The notes beneath the pieces are model-generated. The model saw only the letters and a list, made by a program, of their open reading frames with translations. It was not told the DNA's origin and made no database searches. A program made the translations under genes and the position numbers. A stretch of 64,000 nt of DNA from assembly GCA_963699305.1 (NCBI GenBank), contig OY969431.1:1-64000 (forward strand). The letters run 5' to 3'. Numbering within the stretch: the stretch's first letter is position 1; every line of letters begins with the position of its first letter. Of this stretch, positions 9,199-18,774 are shown one piece after another. The DNA comes from JBGQAS01 sp963699305 (GTDB lineage: Bacteria; Chloroflexota; Anaerolineae; Anaerolineales; Anaerolineaceae).

Positions 9199-9350
9199 AA
9201 TTTTCTCCATATCCCAACTAAGACTCTAATTTCATTGTATGGAGAATACGCCCCAACCGTCATCAGCGAAATCTATTAGTTATCTATATTATTTATTAAC
9301 CTAAATGATGGAGGGTTCAAATCCCCCAATATTCAAGATGTATACTACAC

Positions 9351-9379
9351 TTGACATAAAGTATAATAGATGATACTAT
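9351..9379 (+). promoter_or_regulatory. Promoter of the membrane-protein/XRE operon
   Basis: TTGACA at 9351-9356, a 17-nt spacer, and TACTAT at 9374-9379, 41 nt before the start codon. Nearby repeated ACTAT/ATAGAT words could serve the small regulator encoded downstream. Confidence 0.5.
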
Positions 9380-9420
9380 ATGACTATCTTAGTTTACACA
9401 GTCAAAGGAGAAAATATATC

Positions 9421-9927
9421 ATGTCGTACCAAGAAAAAAGAACGGTCACAAGCATCATTACAGGGGCTATGATTTTGGCAGCATATTGTATTTATGCGTT
9501 CGGGAAGTTTCACGCGGGTAACGTTACCCAAGACGACCTGAAATTCTGGGCAGGGACGATGCTGGTCTTCATCGGGATCGGCATCGCAGTAACCATTGTC
9601 ATCCAAATCATTTTTCACATCCTTCTCTCGATAGCGATCGCGGTCAAGGAAAAAGTAAAAAATGAAAATTGTGATGACGCCGAGATTGAAAAAACCATCA
9701 AATCGGAAATTGTCGAAGACGAAATGGATAAGCTGATCGAACTCAAATCGACGCGGATCGGATACTACTTTGCCGGTGCTGGATTTGTTGCAGCAATCGC
9801 TTCCCTGGTGCTCAATTATTCCCCGATGGTGATGCTGAACGTACTCTTTATATCTTTTAGCGCCAGCGCAATCATTGAAGGTTTTGCCCAATTGTACTTT
9901 TACAGAAAAGGCATACACCATGGCTAA
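9421..9927 (+). CDS. Four-helix membrane protein, DUF2178-like
   Basis: 168 residues from ATG 9421, chosen because AAAGGAG lies just upstream; an earlier in-frame ATG at 9370 lacks a site. Four hydrophobic segments are seen (about residues 10-30, 42-70, 118-138, 143-162), with a charged cytoplasmic loop in between. Proteins of this kind are commonly paired with a small XRE regulator, as here, where the next gene overlaps the end by 8 nt. Function unknown; the pair may form a self-regulated stress or signalling unit. Confidence 0.7.
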   Translation: MSYQEKRTVTSIITGAMILAAYCIYAFGKFHAGNVTQDDLKFWAGTMLVFIGIGIAVTIVIQIIFHILLSIAIAVKEKVKNENCDDAEIEKTIKSEIVEDEMDKLIELKSTRIGYYFAGAGFVAAIASLVLNYSPMVMLNVLFISFSASAIIEGFAQLYFYRKGIHHG

Positions 9928-10144
9928 GAAATTCATCATTACGAACAATATACGAAAACTGCGTTTCTTTGCCACCGAAATGACCCAGCAGGAACTGGCT
10001 GAAAAAGCTGGAGTTTCAAGACAGACCATCATTGCGATAGAAGCCGGCAAGTATACGCCCTCCCTGGAATTCGCTTTCCGCATTGCCGATGCGTTCGGTG
10101 TCAAGATCGGTGAAGTCTTCGATTGTGAAGTGAAAGGGAGCTAG
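9920..10144 (+). CDS. XRE-family helix-turn-helix regulator
   Basis: 74 residues, a bare DNA-binding domain. TQQELAEKAGVSRQTIIAIE is the helix-turn-helix with its recognition helix, followed by the usual PSLEFAFRIADAFGVKIGEVF. The gene overlaps the upstream membrane-protein gene by 8 nt, so translation is probably coupled. It most likely represses its own promoter (9351-9379) and responds through the membrane partner, as is common for this pairing; that link is inference. Confidence 0.88.
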   Translation: MAKKFIITNNIRKLRFFATEMTQQELAEKAGVSRQTIIAIEAGKYTPSLEFAFRIADAFGVKIGEVFDCEVKGS

Positions 10145-10246
10145 AGACATGGTCTTAATCCCATTGATTCTAAAAAGGACTCAATCTTTCTGTAATTGTC
10201 TTTTAGTCCCCATAATCGGAGATCACCCTAATTTGGGAGAAGGAAA

Positions 10247-11191
10247 ATGAAAGCAGTCGTATTTGATAAAAGGAATTCCCCCGATGTCCTCGAATTCCGG
10301 GACGTAGAAAAACCCAACCCACAGGACAACGAAGTTCTGGTAAAAATCCATGCCGTATCGGTAAATGCTGCCGATTATCGTTCGATGCGGATGGGGATCA
10401 TTCCAAAACGGAAGATTTTCGGTGCCGATATTGCCGGCAGAGTTGAAGTTGTCGGAAAAGACATCAAGAAATTCAAAACAGGGGATGAGGTTTTTGGAGA
10501 TATTGCAGGTTGCGGGTTTGGGGGTTTTGCCGAATATGTGGCGGTACCCGAACGCTTTTTGGCACGAAAACCGGCACGTGTGTCATTTGAGGATGCTGCC
10601 TCGGTACCCATGGCGGCAGTCACTGCCCTGCAGGCATTGCGTGATGAAGGAAATATTCAACCGAGACAAAAGGTATTGATCTATGGCGCTAGCGGTGGAG
10701 TGGGTACTTATGCTGTTCAACTAGCCAAAACCTTTGGGGTGGAAGTAACTGCGGTATGCAGCACAAAGAATACGGAGCTTGCAAAATCTCTCGGAGCGGA
10801 TTACGTCATTGATTATACAAAAGAGGATATATTTGAAAGCGGCATGCTTTTTGACCTTTTAATTGCTGTAAATGGAAACCATCCGTTATCCCGTTACAAA
10901 CGCGCGTTAGCCCCTAAAGGTACTTGCATCATCGTCGGGGGCGCGCTTTCTCAGGTAATCCCATCACTCCTTTTCGGAGCATTCATGTCAATCGGCAGCA
11001 AAAAGATTCGAGTACTTGCAGCAAAGGCAAGCACCAAAGATTTGGAGTTCATCATTAAGCTCGTTGAAGAAGGAAAGGTCAAGCCTGTCATTGACAGGCA
11101 GTATCCACTTCAAGATACTGCAAAAGCCATCCAATATCTCAATGAAGGTCATGCACGTGGAAAAGTTGTCATATCGGTCTTTCCAGCATGA
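10247..11191 (+). CDS. NAD(P)-dependent alcohol dehydrogenase / quinone oxidoreductase (MDR)
   Basis: 314 residues of the medium-chain dehydrogenase/reductase superfamily. The N-terminal GroES-like part has DNEVLVKIHAVSVNAADYR, and the Rossmann part has the dinucleotide motif YGASGGVGTYAVQLAK near residue 145. The structural zinc lobe is absent and the usual catalytic-zinc Cys is not seen, so a zinc-free quinone oxidoreductase-like reduction with NAD(P)H is likely. A GGGAGAAGG-type ribosome site precedes the ATG. Single gene closed by the hairpin at 11211-11238. Confidence 0.88.
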   Translation: MKAVVFDKRNSPDVLEFRDVEKPNPQDNEVLVKIHAVSVNAADYRSMRMGIIPKRKIFGADIAGRVEVVGKDIKKFKTGDEVFGDIAGCGFGGFAEYVAVPERFLARKPARVSFEDAASVPMAAVTALQALRDEGNIQPRQKVLIYGASGGVGTYAVQLAKTFGVEVTAVCSTKNTELAKSLGADYVIDYTKEDIFESGMLFDLLIAVNGNHPLSRYKRALAPKGTCIIVGGALSQVIPSLLFGAFMSIGSKKIRVLAAKASTKDLEFIIKLVEEGKVKPVIDRQYPLQDTAKAIQYLNEGHARGKVVISVFPA

Positions 11192-11210
11192 TGGGTGGGC
11201 TGAAAAGAAA

Positions 11211-11238
11211 AAACCGTCCTCCTTTTAGAGGACGGTTT
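11211..11238. terminator. Bidirectional terminator between convergent genes
   Basis: Perfect 11-bp stem AAACCGTCCTC/GAGGACGGTTT with a six-base loop. It separates the plus-strand oxidoreductase from the minus-strand DUF998 gene; A- and T-rich flanks serve both directions. Confidence 0.8.
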
Positions 11239-11244
11239 CATACT

Positions 11245-11907
11245 TTAACTCTTGATCGACCTTATTCGCTTAAGTACAGTTATTGCAAAGATGAATAACC
11301 AGATCATAAACGGAATGAGCGCAGTGCGCTGAATGAGTCCAATCCAGGGAGAAAATATGGAAACCAGGCTGGGTGCTTTTGAAGCGATTGTAAACACGAG
11401 GACTGCCAGGGCATCGAAAATTCCAATCGCAAGAGTCCACCCGTAGAGGTTGTGCCATTTGTGATCAGCGCGGAAACTGCGCAGTAAAGTAAAAATGGAA
11501 ATCGGCATCAGCACAAAGACCAATCCGCCAAAGATACCGTGCACTGTGCCATGCAATGTCATTCGATCCTGTAGGGTACCGGCGGGATCCATCACAAAGG
11601 GTCCCGAAAGCAGGATTAGGGCAGCAATGATGATCAGCAAGACAATGGCTGCCCGGGGTGTTTTCCCGGCTGGAAAACGGACGGCGATGCCGAGCGAGAA
11701 TACCAGCAGCAGCAATCCAAAGAGGATGAAATTGACAATTTGGATCCAACCGCGTGAGCCGAGGGAAAGTGCGCTGATGTACATGCTGAACGCTGAATAA
11801 CCTGGGCGGAGCAACCCTTCAACGGTGAATATCCCTACGAACAGGATGGGTGCAAGGATGCCTGCCCATACGGTAAGTTGATGTTGTTTCAAGGTTATTT
11901 TTCTCAT
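11245..11907 (-). CDS. DUF998 integral membrane protein
   Basis: 220 residues with six hydrophobic segments; the start of the DUF998 family is recognisable in WAGILAPILFVGIFTVEG followed by GYSAFSMYISALSLGSRGW. Start at 11907 chosen because GGGAG precedes it; a TTG at 11919 lies inside that site. Function of the family is unknown; members are predicted small transporters or sensors. Last gene of a likely operon: ABC exporter, DUF1801 protein, DUF998 protein, gaps of 10 and 13 nt. Confidence 0.85.
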   Translation of the reverse strand: MRKITLKQHQLTVWAGILAPILFVGIFTVEGLLRPGYSAFSMYISALSLGSRGWIQIVNFILFGLLLLVFSLGIAVRFPAGKTPRAAIVLLIIIAALILLSGPFVMDPAGTLQDRMTLHGTVHGIFGGLVFVLMPISIFTLLRSFRADHKWHNLYGWTLAIGIFDALAVLVFTIASKAPSLVSIFSPWIGLIQRTALIPFMIWLFIFAITVLKRIRSIKS

Positions 11908-11920
11908 TTGTGCTCCCAAA

Positions 11921-12310
11921 TTATTTTTTCTTTTTCTCTTTGAGGGCTGCTTTTTCCAGGTTTTCTTTTACCCGGAACAGCGTGATTTTCCGGATCAAAT
12001 CAACCGGGATGGGTTTATCCAATGGAAATCGAACTGTCCCCTTTGACCCATCATATGCAGATAATTCTTTTTTGAATTCCTCGGTGCCGCTCGGTGTGGG
12101 ATAAAACCCAATGTGATTCTTAAAAGCCGCAAAATGGACCAAATTCCCTTTGAGTGTGAATGTGGGCATTTGATAGCTGATCTTTTCACCGGCTTCAGGC
12201 GCGGCAGCTTTTATGGTCTCACGAATTTTTATTAATTTGCTTTGTATCTCACCAGGAAACAGCGCAATGTATTCATCAATCGTGTTGTAAGAATATTTTG
12301 TGGTTTTCAT
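11921..12310 (-). CDS. DUF1801 (YdhG/Fra-like) protein
   Basis: 129 residues. The start at 12310 follows AAGGAG and gives the family N-terminus MKTTKYSYNTIDEYI; GEKISYQMPTFTLKGNLVHF and NHIGFYPTPSG are the hallmark blocks of DUF1801/YdhG proteins, whose Bacillus member was described as a frataxin-like iron chaperone. The Lys-rich tail is typical. It lies 10 nt after the ABC exporter gene and 13 nt before the DUF998 gene. Biochemical role here is not established. Confidence 0.85.
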   Translation of the reverse strand: MKTTKYSYNTIDEYIALFPGEIQSKLIKIRETIKAAAPEAGEKISYQMPTFTLKGNLVHFAAFKNHIGFYPTPSGTEEFKKELSAYDGSKGTVRFPLDKPIPVDLIRKITLFRVKENLEKAALKEKKKK

Positions 12311-12320
12311 AGAATCTCCT

Positions 12321-14240
12321 TCACGAATTGCCTTTTCGAAATTGAGTCTGGTAAAGGCTGGTATACAATCCGCCCTGCGCCAATAACGAAGCGTGGTTTC
12401 CGTTTTCGACGATCTTTCCACGATCGATGACCAGGATCAGGTCGGCAGCCAGGATGGTGCTCAGCCGGTGGGCGATGACAATGCTGGTACGCTCCGCCAT
12501 CACTTTTCCCAATGCATCCTGGATCAAGGCTTCTGATTCGCTATCCAGGCTGCTGGTGGCTTCATCCAGCACCAGGATGCGCGGATTTTTAAGGATCACG
12601 CGCGCCAGCGCGATGCGCTGCTTTTCACCGCCGCTTAATCGATACCCGCGCTCACCGACGATCGTATCGTATGCATCCGGAAGCGCCCGGATAAATTCGT
12701 GGATATTTGCAACCCGGCAGGCAGCTTCCAGCTCGGCTTGGCTGGCATTCAACCGGGCATACTGCAAGTTGGTGCGGATGGTATCGTGGAACAGATATGT
12801 CTCCTGGGTCACCATGCCAATCTGCAGTGAAAGCGATTCGAGCGTCACATCACGCAGGTCGTGCCCATCGATGCGGATGGTTCCGGTGTCCGGGTCATAT
12901 AGACGCGGGATGAGGTAGGTGAGGGTCGTTTTACCTGCCCCGCTTGGACCCACCAGCGCTACAAGCTGTCCGGGTGAAGCGAGAAAACTCACCTGGTCCA
13001 GAGCAATACTGCGTGCCTGGGTGCGCGGACTGACCTCTTCTTCCTCACCACCGGTGCGTGCCCCCGAGAGCACAGCGGTGACATTATCCATGCTGCCATA
13101 GCGGTGTACATCACTGAGCAAATTCTCATCACCGGTTTCATACTGGAAGGTGACATCCTCGAATGCAATTTCACCCTTGACGTTTCTAAGCACCAGCGCA
13201 TCCGGTTTTTCAGGGATATCGACAGGCAGGTCGATCACTTCAAATACGCGCTCAAAACTGACCATGGAAGTGGCAAACTCCACCGGTGCATTTGAAAATC
13301 CCTGCAGCGCGTTATATAGGCTGCCAAGGTAAGCCCCGAACGCAACGATGGTGCCGATGGTGAATGCCCCCCGGATGACAAAATAACCTCCCAGACCATA
13401 CACCAGGGCAGTACCCACCGCGCTGATCAGACCGATGATGGACATGAAAATGGAGCCGGTGAATGCCCTTTGAACACCTAAGTCCCGAACCTGCGATGCC
13501 CTTTCACCAAAACGGTCGACCTCCAGCTTCCGGCGTCCAAACAACTTGACCAGCAGTGCACCACCGATATTAAGCGTTTCGTTCATCATAGCGTTCATTT
13601 GCGCATTGGCTTCCATCTGTTTGCGGGCCATATCGCGCAGACGTGTGCCCAAGAGGCGCGCCGCCAGTATGAACAGAGGAAAAATGACAATACTGATCAA
13701 GGTCAAGCGCCATTCAAGGGTCAGCATGACCGTCAATACCGAAGCCGCCTGGATGATCTGGGTAATGATGCCAACGATGGTGCTGCTGATGGCATTTTGA
13801 GCCCCGATCACATCGTTGTTCAGGCGGCTCATTAACTCGCCAACCTTCGTGTTGGTAAAGAAGCGCAGCGACATGCGCTGCAAGCTGGCATACAGAGCAA
13901 GGCGTAAATCGTAGATCAGACCCTCACCGACACGCACATTGATGCGACGCTGGATCACGTTAATGACGCCGGTCAAGGCGGGGATGAGGAGCAACGCCAA
14001 AGCAAGCAGAATCAACTTGTTGACATTCCCCGTCGGGATGGTTTTATCAATCAGGTCACGCAGTACGAGAGGCGTCAGCAGCATCAAACCCGTACTTGCC
14101 AGGATCAACAGGAGCATGCCAACGATCAACCAGCGGTAGGGTTTGGCATACTGAAGCACCCGTTTCAGCAGCGGCCAGGTTATTTTTGGCTTTTCGTCGG
14201 GGGAATTAATTAGACCCCGCATGCCACCATGAAATCCCAT
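12321..14240 (-). CDS. ABC-type exporter, fused membrane and ATPase domains
   Basis: 639 residues from 14240, chosen because AGGTG lies upstream. Six transmembrane helices occupy the first 330 residues. The ATPase domain has Walker A GPSGAGKTT (near nt 12,940), signature LSGGEKQR, Walker B ILVLDEATSSLDS and the switch His in IVIAHRLST. An unusual insert of about 45 residues, acidic and low in complexity (GGEEEEVSP), separates the first strand of the ATPase domain (FEDVTFQY) from the strand before Walker A. Works as a half-transporter dimer exporting lipids, drugs or peptides; cargo unknown. First gene of a three-gene operon. Confidence 0.9.
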   Translation of the reverse strand: MGFHGGMRGLINSPDEKPKITWPLLKRVLQYAKPYRWLIVGMLLLILASTGLMLLTPLVLRDLIDKTIPTGNVNKLILLALALLLIPALTGVINVIQRRINVRVGEGLIYDLRLALYASLQRMSLRFFTNTKVGELMSRLNNDVIGAQNAISSTIVGIITQIIQAASVLTVMLTLEWRLTLISIVIFPLFILAARLLGTRLRDMARKQMEANAQMNAMMNETLNIGGALLVKLFGRRKLEVDRFGERASQVRDLGVQRAFTGSIFMSIIGLISAVGTALVYGLGGYFVIRGAFTIGTIVAFGAYLGSLYNALQGFSNAPVEFATSMVSFERVFEVIDLPVDIPEKPDALVLRNVKGEIAFEDVTFQYETGDENLLSDVHRYGSMDNVTAVLSGARTGGEEEEVSPRTQARSIALDQVSFLASPGQLVALVGPSGAGKTTLTYLIPRLYDPDTGTIRIDGHDLRDVTLESLSLQIGMVTQETYLFHDTIRTNLQYARLNASQAELEAACRVANIHEFIRALPDAYDTIVGERGYRLSGGEKQRIALARVILKNPRILVLDEATSSLDSESEALIQDALGKVMAERTSIVIAHRLSTILAADLILVIDRGKIVENGNHASLLAQGGLYTSLYQTQFRKGNS

Positions 14241-14459
14241 TAAATCACCTCGTCCGTTTAAGGTTTTCTTTCTGTTGATTATCCCACTGATTGCATGGAA
14301 GTTCAGTTTGTGGCGTTTGAATAAGGAAAATTCCAAACGTTAACCACTCTGAATCCAAATGTAATGGAGCAGAGATTTATGTGCGAACATGTGATGATCC
14401 CGTGCAGGGAGGATAAGGAGACGGTCTTGATTTTATTTCTTCATAAGGGCGTCAGTTGT

Positions 14460-16114
14460 TTATTTTGGCTTCACCTTTTCTGCATGCTTGCGCACCCTTT
14501 TAACAACCAGGTAAATCAGGACGACCATACCAACCATGCTGGCTGTCACGAGGATGGCTGAATTCTGTCCCGAGGTCACGGACTCTTCAGCTGCCTGGGT
14601 TGACAAAGGTGTTTGGGATGGTAATGGTGTCCGGGTATTGGTGTTTTCAGGTGCAGGTGTGGTTGTCAGGAAGGCATTGATGTCACATTCCGCCCCGGGA
14701 GTCTCTTTGCACGCCCAAAAAGTTCCCTCTGCATTTGCCCATAATGTCAGTGTGGCATAGTTCTGGGTTACCTGGGCAGTCATGGTGGAAAACATCCCCT
14801 GAAGTGTTGCTGCATCCGCCGTGGCTGTGGCATCGTTATAGTAATAGGCACTTAATGCTTCTTCAAGATTCGAGGAAGAAAATCCGGCTTCGTCCGCCAG
14901 GGAGGGATTCCGTATTTCCAGTGCCTTGGCGATCTCCAGTTCACCCTGCACGTATTGGATAACCTCCGGTGGCGCACTCTTTATATCCGGGAAATACGAT
15001 GCCAGGGTAAGCAGACCCAATCCAATATGCGGAGCAGGATGTTCCGGTAACAATACAACTGCCTTTTGGTAAGCATCAATGGCTTGCGGAGAATAGACCG
15101 GGTTGAACAATACGTGAGGGTTGGTCCACCAGTGCGTTGAAAGTGTATGATATATGACTGCCAGCTCCAACCAGGCTTGCCCATCCTGCGGGTCAACTTT
15201 TACCGCTGAGCGGGCAGTCTGAAGCTCCTGCCATTTAGCTGGTTTCATCAGCCAGATTGCAAAATCATCATCTGGACCTGGTTCAAAGTTCTTCCATGTC
15301 CAGCGCGCCTGGTTACCTTGCAGCACCGCACCGGCAGGCGCGCCTGTGGATACCTGCCCAAAGCTACCATACGGCAAGGATAATTTGCTAATGTCAGCCA
15401 ACGTTTCCTTGGTAGCCGGGTAAGGCAGGTTCAGGATCAATTCAGCCTTCCCGATCGGTCCTGCCCAACCAGCTCCGGTTTGGAAAATATAGTACAACGC
15501 CACCTCGTATCCCTTGGCAGAAGGTGAAAGCGGGACCATGTAGCTGACATGAATAATCGTATCCTCCGCAGGTGGGAAAGTTACTGGAAAACTTGCCCAG
15601 GGTAGGAGAGGTTTATCGGTACCCTTGGGATTGGGCAACTCGGTGACCTCAACATCCAGCAGATTACCATTCACACTGACCCGAAAACTTTCTAAAGAAG
15701 GAACAATTTCACCAGGGTTGAAATTCCAATCGTTATTTTGTAACGCTGAAGCGAGGGGGAACCAGGCGGTCAGGTTCACCTCGTCAGAGGTCGGGTTCCT
15801 CATCGTGAAATCAGCGTCCACTTCCGACACAGCTTCATACCAGACAGGTTTTATGGTAAATCCGTAAGAATCCGGGTTAATGCGACCAGCGCATTATCAG
15901 CTTCCGTTGCTTGTCGCATGGTCATGGTGACAACTTCGGCTGCCATCTGGATTGCAGTTTCTTCTCCAGGCTGGACGCTGCTGCCTCCCGGGAGAACCGG
16001 TCGTACTCCTACATCCGCTCGGACTGGAGTAACAGCCAGCAGGCTAAAAAAGACACAAACCAAGACCAAGATACAACCCAGGACGTAAAAGACCTTTCGT
16101 GGAAGAGTATTCAT
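14460..16114 (-). CDS. Exported, C-terminally anchored protein with TPR-like segment, apparent -1 frameshift
   Basis: One gene split in two frames. From 16114: signal peptide (VLGCILVLVCVFFSLLAVTP, cleavage near VRADVG) and a short mature segment ending in EADNALVAL. From about nt 15885 the continuation INPDSYGFTIKPVWYEAVSE is found in another frame with no start codon of its own, leading to 456 further residues. A one-base deletion at about 15,880-15,890 explains this; corrected length is about 551 aa. The body has a beta-rich domain, a TPR-like stretch (QAWLELAVIYHTL, AIDAYQKAVVLLPEHPAPHI), a Thr/Pro linker and a C-terminal membrane helix with a basic tail. Function unknown; likely faces the outside. 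Confidence 0.7.
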
Positions 16115-16616
16115 GGAACTGCCTCCTATCTACACGCCATACTCTTTATCTTTCCAATGCGTTCAATCCCCACCTGTGCTTTCCAGGAAACCCCACTCTC
16201 TCTCCGAGGAAATCTGGATCAATGGACACCTTTTCTTCTACTACACCCAAATGTCTACACATCAACGATACGGCAATCCATCAACATTTTCAAGAATCAC
16301 TTTTCATAAGACGAGTTTTCGGTAGAGATAGTTCCAATAAGGAAGGGAGAATGGTTTCGGGTGTATGGAGAGTCACACCATCGAATTCGGGCATGTCCCT
16401 GAGATAAAGGTGTGGGCGTTGGTGACACTGGTGTGGGTGGCGATGGGATTGGTGGACAAATAAACGCGGGTGCTGCAGCGCTTGGCAATAATTGTCCGGT
16501 CGAATTGCAGAAGTTAAATAGGCAGTGGATTATGAATATGAATCTGTCCACCAATACTATAACATGCAAGCAATTGTGATTCAATCAGGCCCTGATTTGA
16601 AGAGCAGATCGAGGAT
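16115..16616. other. Gene-free stretch upstream of the anchored protein gene
   Basis: About 500 nt between the starts/ends of two minus-strand genes. A Pro/Thr-rich minus-strand frame (16297-16584) lacks a ribosome site and a domain; I see no convincing gene. The promoter of the anchored-protein gene should lie near 16,120-16,200. Confidence 0.5.
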
Positions 16617-17024
16617 TTATCTCCAAATTGCAAGGATTGCACCAGCCAAGCTTAAGGTCAATAATTGGTCGCCAAGACGGATGAGGAATAGTTTGAAAGG
16701 TATTTTTTCCCACACCAGTTCACCAGCCAACATTGCACCGACAATACCGATTGAAACCAGGAGACCCAACGCGATGCCTTCGAGGATGGTGGTGGCATCG
16801 GCCAGGTTAACAATGACCGCCAAAGCAATGATGCAAACCAGGTGAGCCAGAAAACCGACAGGGATCCATTGAGTGGCTGGTTTCATTTCCTTACCACTCA
16901 GTCGAACCCAGGCTTTTCCAAAAAATACAGGCTGAAACCACGCCAGGCTGACCACAACGTGCATAACCCAGCACACAAGTACCGCCAACCAGTTAATGTT
17001 CGAAATCGCTGACCATACTGACAT
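16617..17024 (-). CDS. DUF1761 membrane protein
   Basis: 135 residues, four transmembrane helices. The opening NINWLAVLVCWVMHVVVSLAW with FFGKAWVRLSG is the conserved start of DUF1761, and the rest follows the family length. These proteins are small integral membrane proteins of unknown function. Stand-alone gene with an AT-rich upstream region. Confidence 0.85.
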   Translation of the reverse strand: MSVWSAISNINWLAVLVCWVMHVVVSLAWFQPVFFGKAWVRLSGKEMKPATQWIPVGFLAHLVCIIALAVIVNLADATTILEGIALGLLVSIGIVGAMLAGELVWEKIPFKLFLIRLGDQLLTLSLAGAILAIWR

Positions 17025-17349
17025 TTTCCGCCTCCATAAAAGTATCGATATTGTGAACCTTTTTGCTCGAAAGAGTCTATAACAACGAAGATACTTTGTT
17101 TCTCTGCAGTTTATTATACGGAATTTTGAATTCCGTAAATATATGAATTGACCTCAATTGATTAGTCGAAATGAAATTTGTTTCTTATTCAAATACCGAA
17201 ATCCGTGTAAAATTTTTTAAATGATTTCAAATATTTCTTATTCTATTCAATAAGTGAGTTTGGATCTTCTCTTTGAAACGAAAAGAAAAAGACTCGTATG
17301 ATGATATCAACAAAATGAGATAGGTTTTTGTTCGTGGAAAGGGGAAAAA
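17025..17349. other. AT-rich divergent intergenic region
   Basis: About 325 nt between the divergent DUF1761 and lipoprotein genes, strongly AT-rich, presumably holding both promoters. No RNA gene or repeat is evident. AAAGGGG at 17338-17344 is the ribosome site of the lipoprotein gene. Confidence 0.5.
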
Positions 17350-18717
17350 ATGAAATATCGAATAATCCTGTCCGGCATTATCTTGTTTGGAATAGTCTCT
17401 TGTACATTTGCTCGATCTTCCTCTGAACTAACTTCCCCAGGGTTGCCAAAGGACGAAGTCAGCTCAAGTGTCACAACAATACCTCTTCCTCTGCCTGCCG
17501 ACCCCACACCAGTCATTCATCCCGAGGACCTGGAATACCTGGGTGCGTTTCGTTTACCGGATGAATCAGGCGGTTCAAGCTGGGAATACAGCGGTCGTGG
17601 ACTGACCTATTACCCTTTGGGTTCTCCGAATGAGGCGGATGATGGATATCCCGGTTCGCTTTTTGGAGTTGGAAATGACCAACAGGAATTTGTATCAGAG
17701 ATCACCATTCCTGCACCAGTCAACTCGAAAAACCCCGATGCATTAAATACTGCGCAAACTATCCAACCATTCGCCGATATTACCGCGGGCATGTTCGGTG
17801 AAACCGAGATCCCCCGTTTAGGAATCCAATATCTGCCACCACTGCTGAGTCAAGATTCAGGTAAACTCCATTTTGTTCATGGACAGCACTTCCAATACTT
17901 TGAAGCTTCGCATGGCTGGAGCGAACTTAATCTCGATGATCCTCAACCTGCCGGACCCTGGTTTTTTGATGGATTCACCAATTATGTGACCAGCGATTAT
18001 AATTTTGAGATCCCGGAAAGTTGGGCTGCTTATATCTCTGGAAATCCTCGGCTGGCAGCGGGGAGGTTCCGTGAAGGAGTGTGGGGTGGGAGCGGACCGG
18101 CACTTTTTGCATATGATCCAACCAATGGCGGGAATTTTCCAGAACCAAATACTGAGCTTCAACTGATTACCCCACTTCTGCTGTATGGCATTCAAGAACC
18201 TGGAGTTCCCGAAATCATTGTCGATCCAAACTCACGCATGCTGAATTACAACGAGGATGATAGCTGGTGGGGGGGTGCCTGGTTGACCTACGGGGAACGA
18301 TCTGCAGTCATTTTTACGGGCACTAAAGCACTTGGCAAATCGTGGTACGGGTTTGCCAATGGCGTTGTATGGGAATACGATTGTGCGGAAAAAACCCCTC
18401 CGACATGCCCCGAAGTCCCGGATTGGCCGTATGAGAACCGCGGGTACTGGGCCGAAGATTATCAGCCCCAACTATTATTTTACAATCCAGCGGATCTGAT
18501 TGCGGTTGCCAACGGGCAGATGCAAACCTGGGAACCTCAACCTTATGCCGTTTTGGATCTGACGGACACGTTCATCAATCCCGAAATCAGCCTACAGGAC
18601 TATAAATTTGAATTGGCGGGAGCGGTTGCATATGATCGCGAACGTGGATTGCTGTACATCATCGAACGTCTTGCGGATGGATATAAATCAGTTATCCATG
18701 TCTGGAAGATCAATTAA
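17350..18717 (+). CDS. Large lipoprotein of unknown function, 455 aa
   Basis: Signal peptide with lipobox GIVSC makes Cys18 the likely lipidated residue; a Ser/Pro-rich linker of about 35 residues follows. The mature part opens with DLEYLGAFRLPDE and is rich in Trp, Tyr, Gly and Asn, with YSGRGLTYYPLG, GVGNDQQEFV, SWWGGAWLTYG and a closing AYDRERGLLYIIERLADG, a pattern that suggests a beta-propeller-like secreted domain, which is inference from the repeated beta-strand and turn spacing. Preceded by a good ribosome site. No neighbours suggest a role. Confidence 0.65.
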   Translation: MKYRIILSGIILFGIVSCTFARSSSELTSPGLPKDEVSSSVTTIPLPLPADPTPVIHPEDLEYLGAFRLPDESGGSSWEYSGRGLTYYPLGSPNEADDGYPGSLFGVGNDQQEFVSEITIPAPVNSKNPDALNTAQTIQPFADITAGMFGETEIPRLGIQYLPPLLSQDSGKLHFVHGQHFQYFEASHGWSELNLDDPQPAGPWFFDGFTNYVTSDYNFEIPESWAAYISGNPRLAAGRFREGVWGGSGPALFAYDPTNGGNFPEPNTELQLITPLLLYGIQEPGVPEIIVDPNSRMLNYNEDDSWWGGAWLTYGERSAVIFTGTKALGKSWYGFANGVVWEYDCAEKTPPTCPEVPDWPYENRGYWAEDYQPQLLFYNPADLIAVANGQMQTWEPQPYAVLDLTDTFINPEISLQDYKFELAGAVAYDRERGLLYIIERLADGYKSVIHVWKIN

Positions 18718-18774
18718 AGATTGACGACACACATAGAGATCTGGTGGAGCTTCAACCGCGCCAGTGACAGCACT

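Noticed and set aside
9311..9328. tRNA T-arm-like word GGGTTCAAATCCCC, as in an integration-site remnant
   Set aside because: Only the T-arm resemblance is present, with one stem mismatch; no acceptor stem, no direct repeat and no mobile gene nearby.
16297..16584. Minus-strand Pro/Thr-rich 95-residue frame
   Set aside because: No ribosome site, no recognisable domain, low-complexity composition; probably chance.
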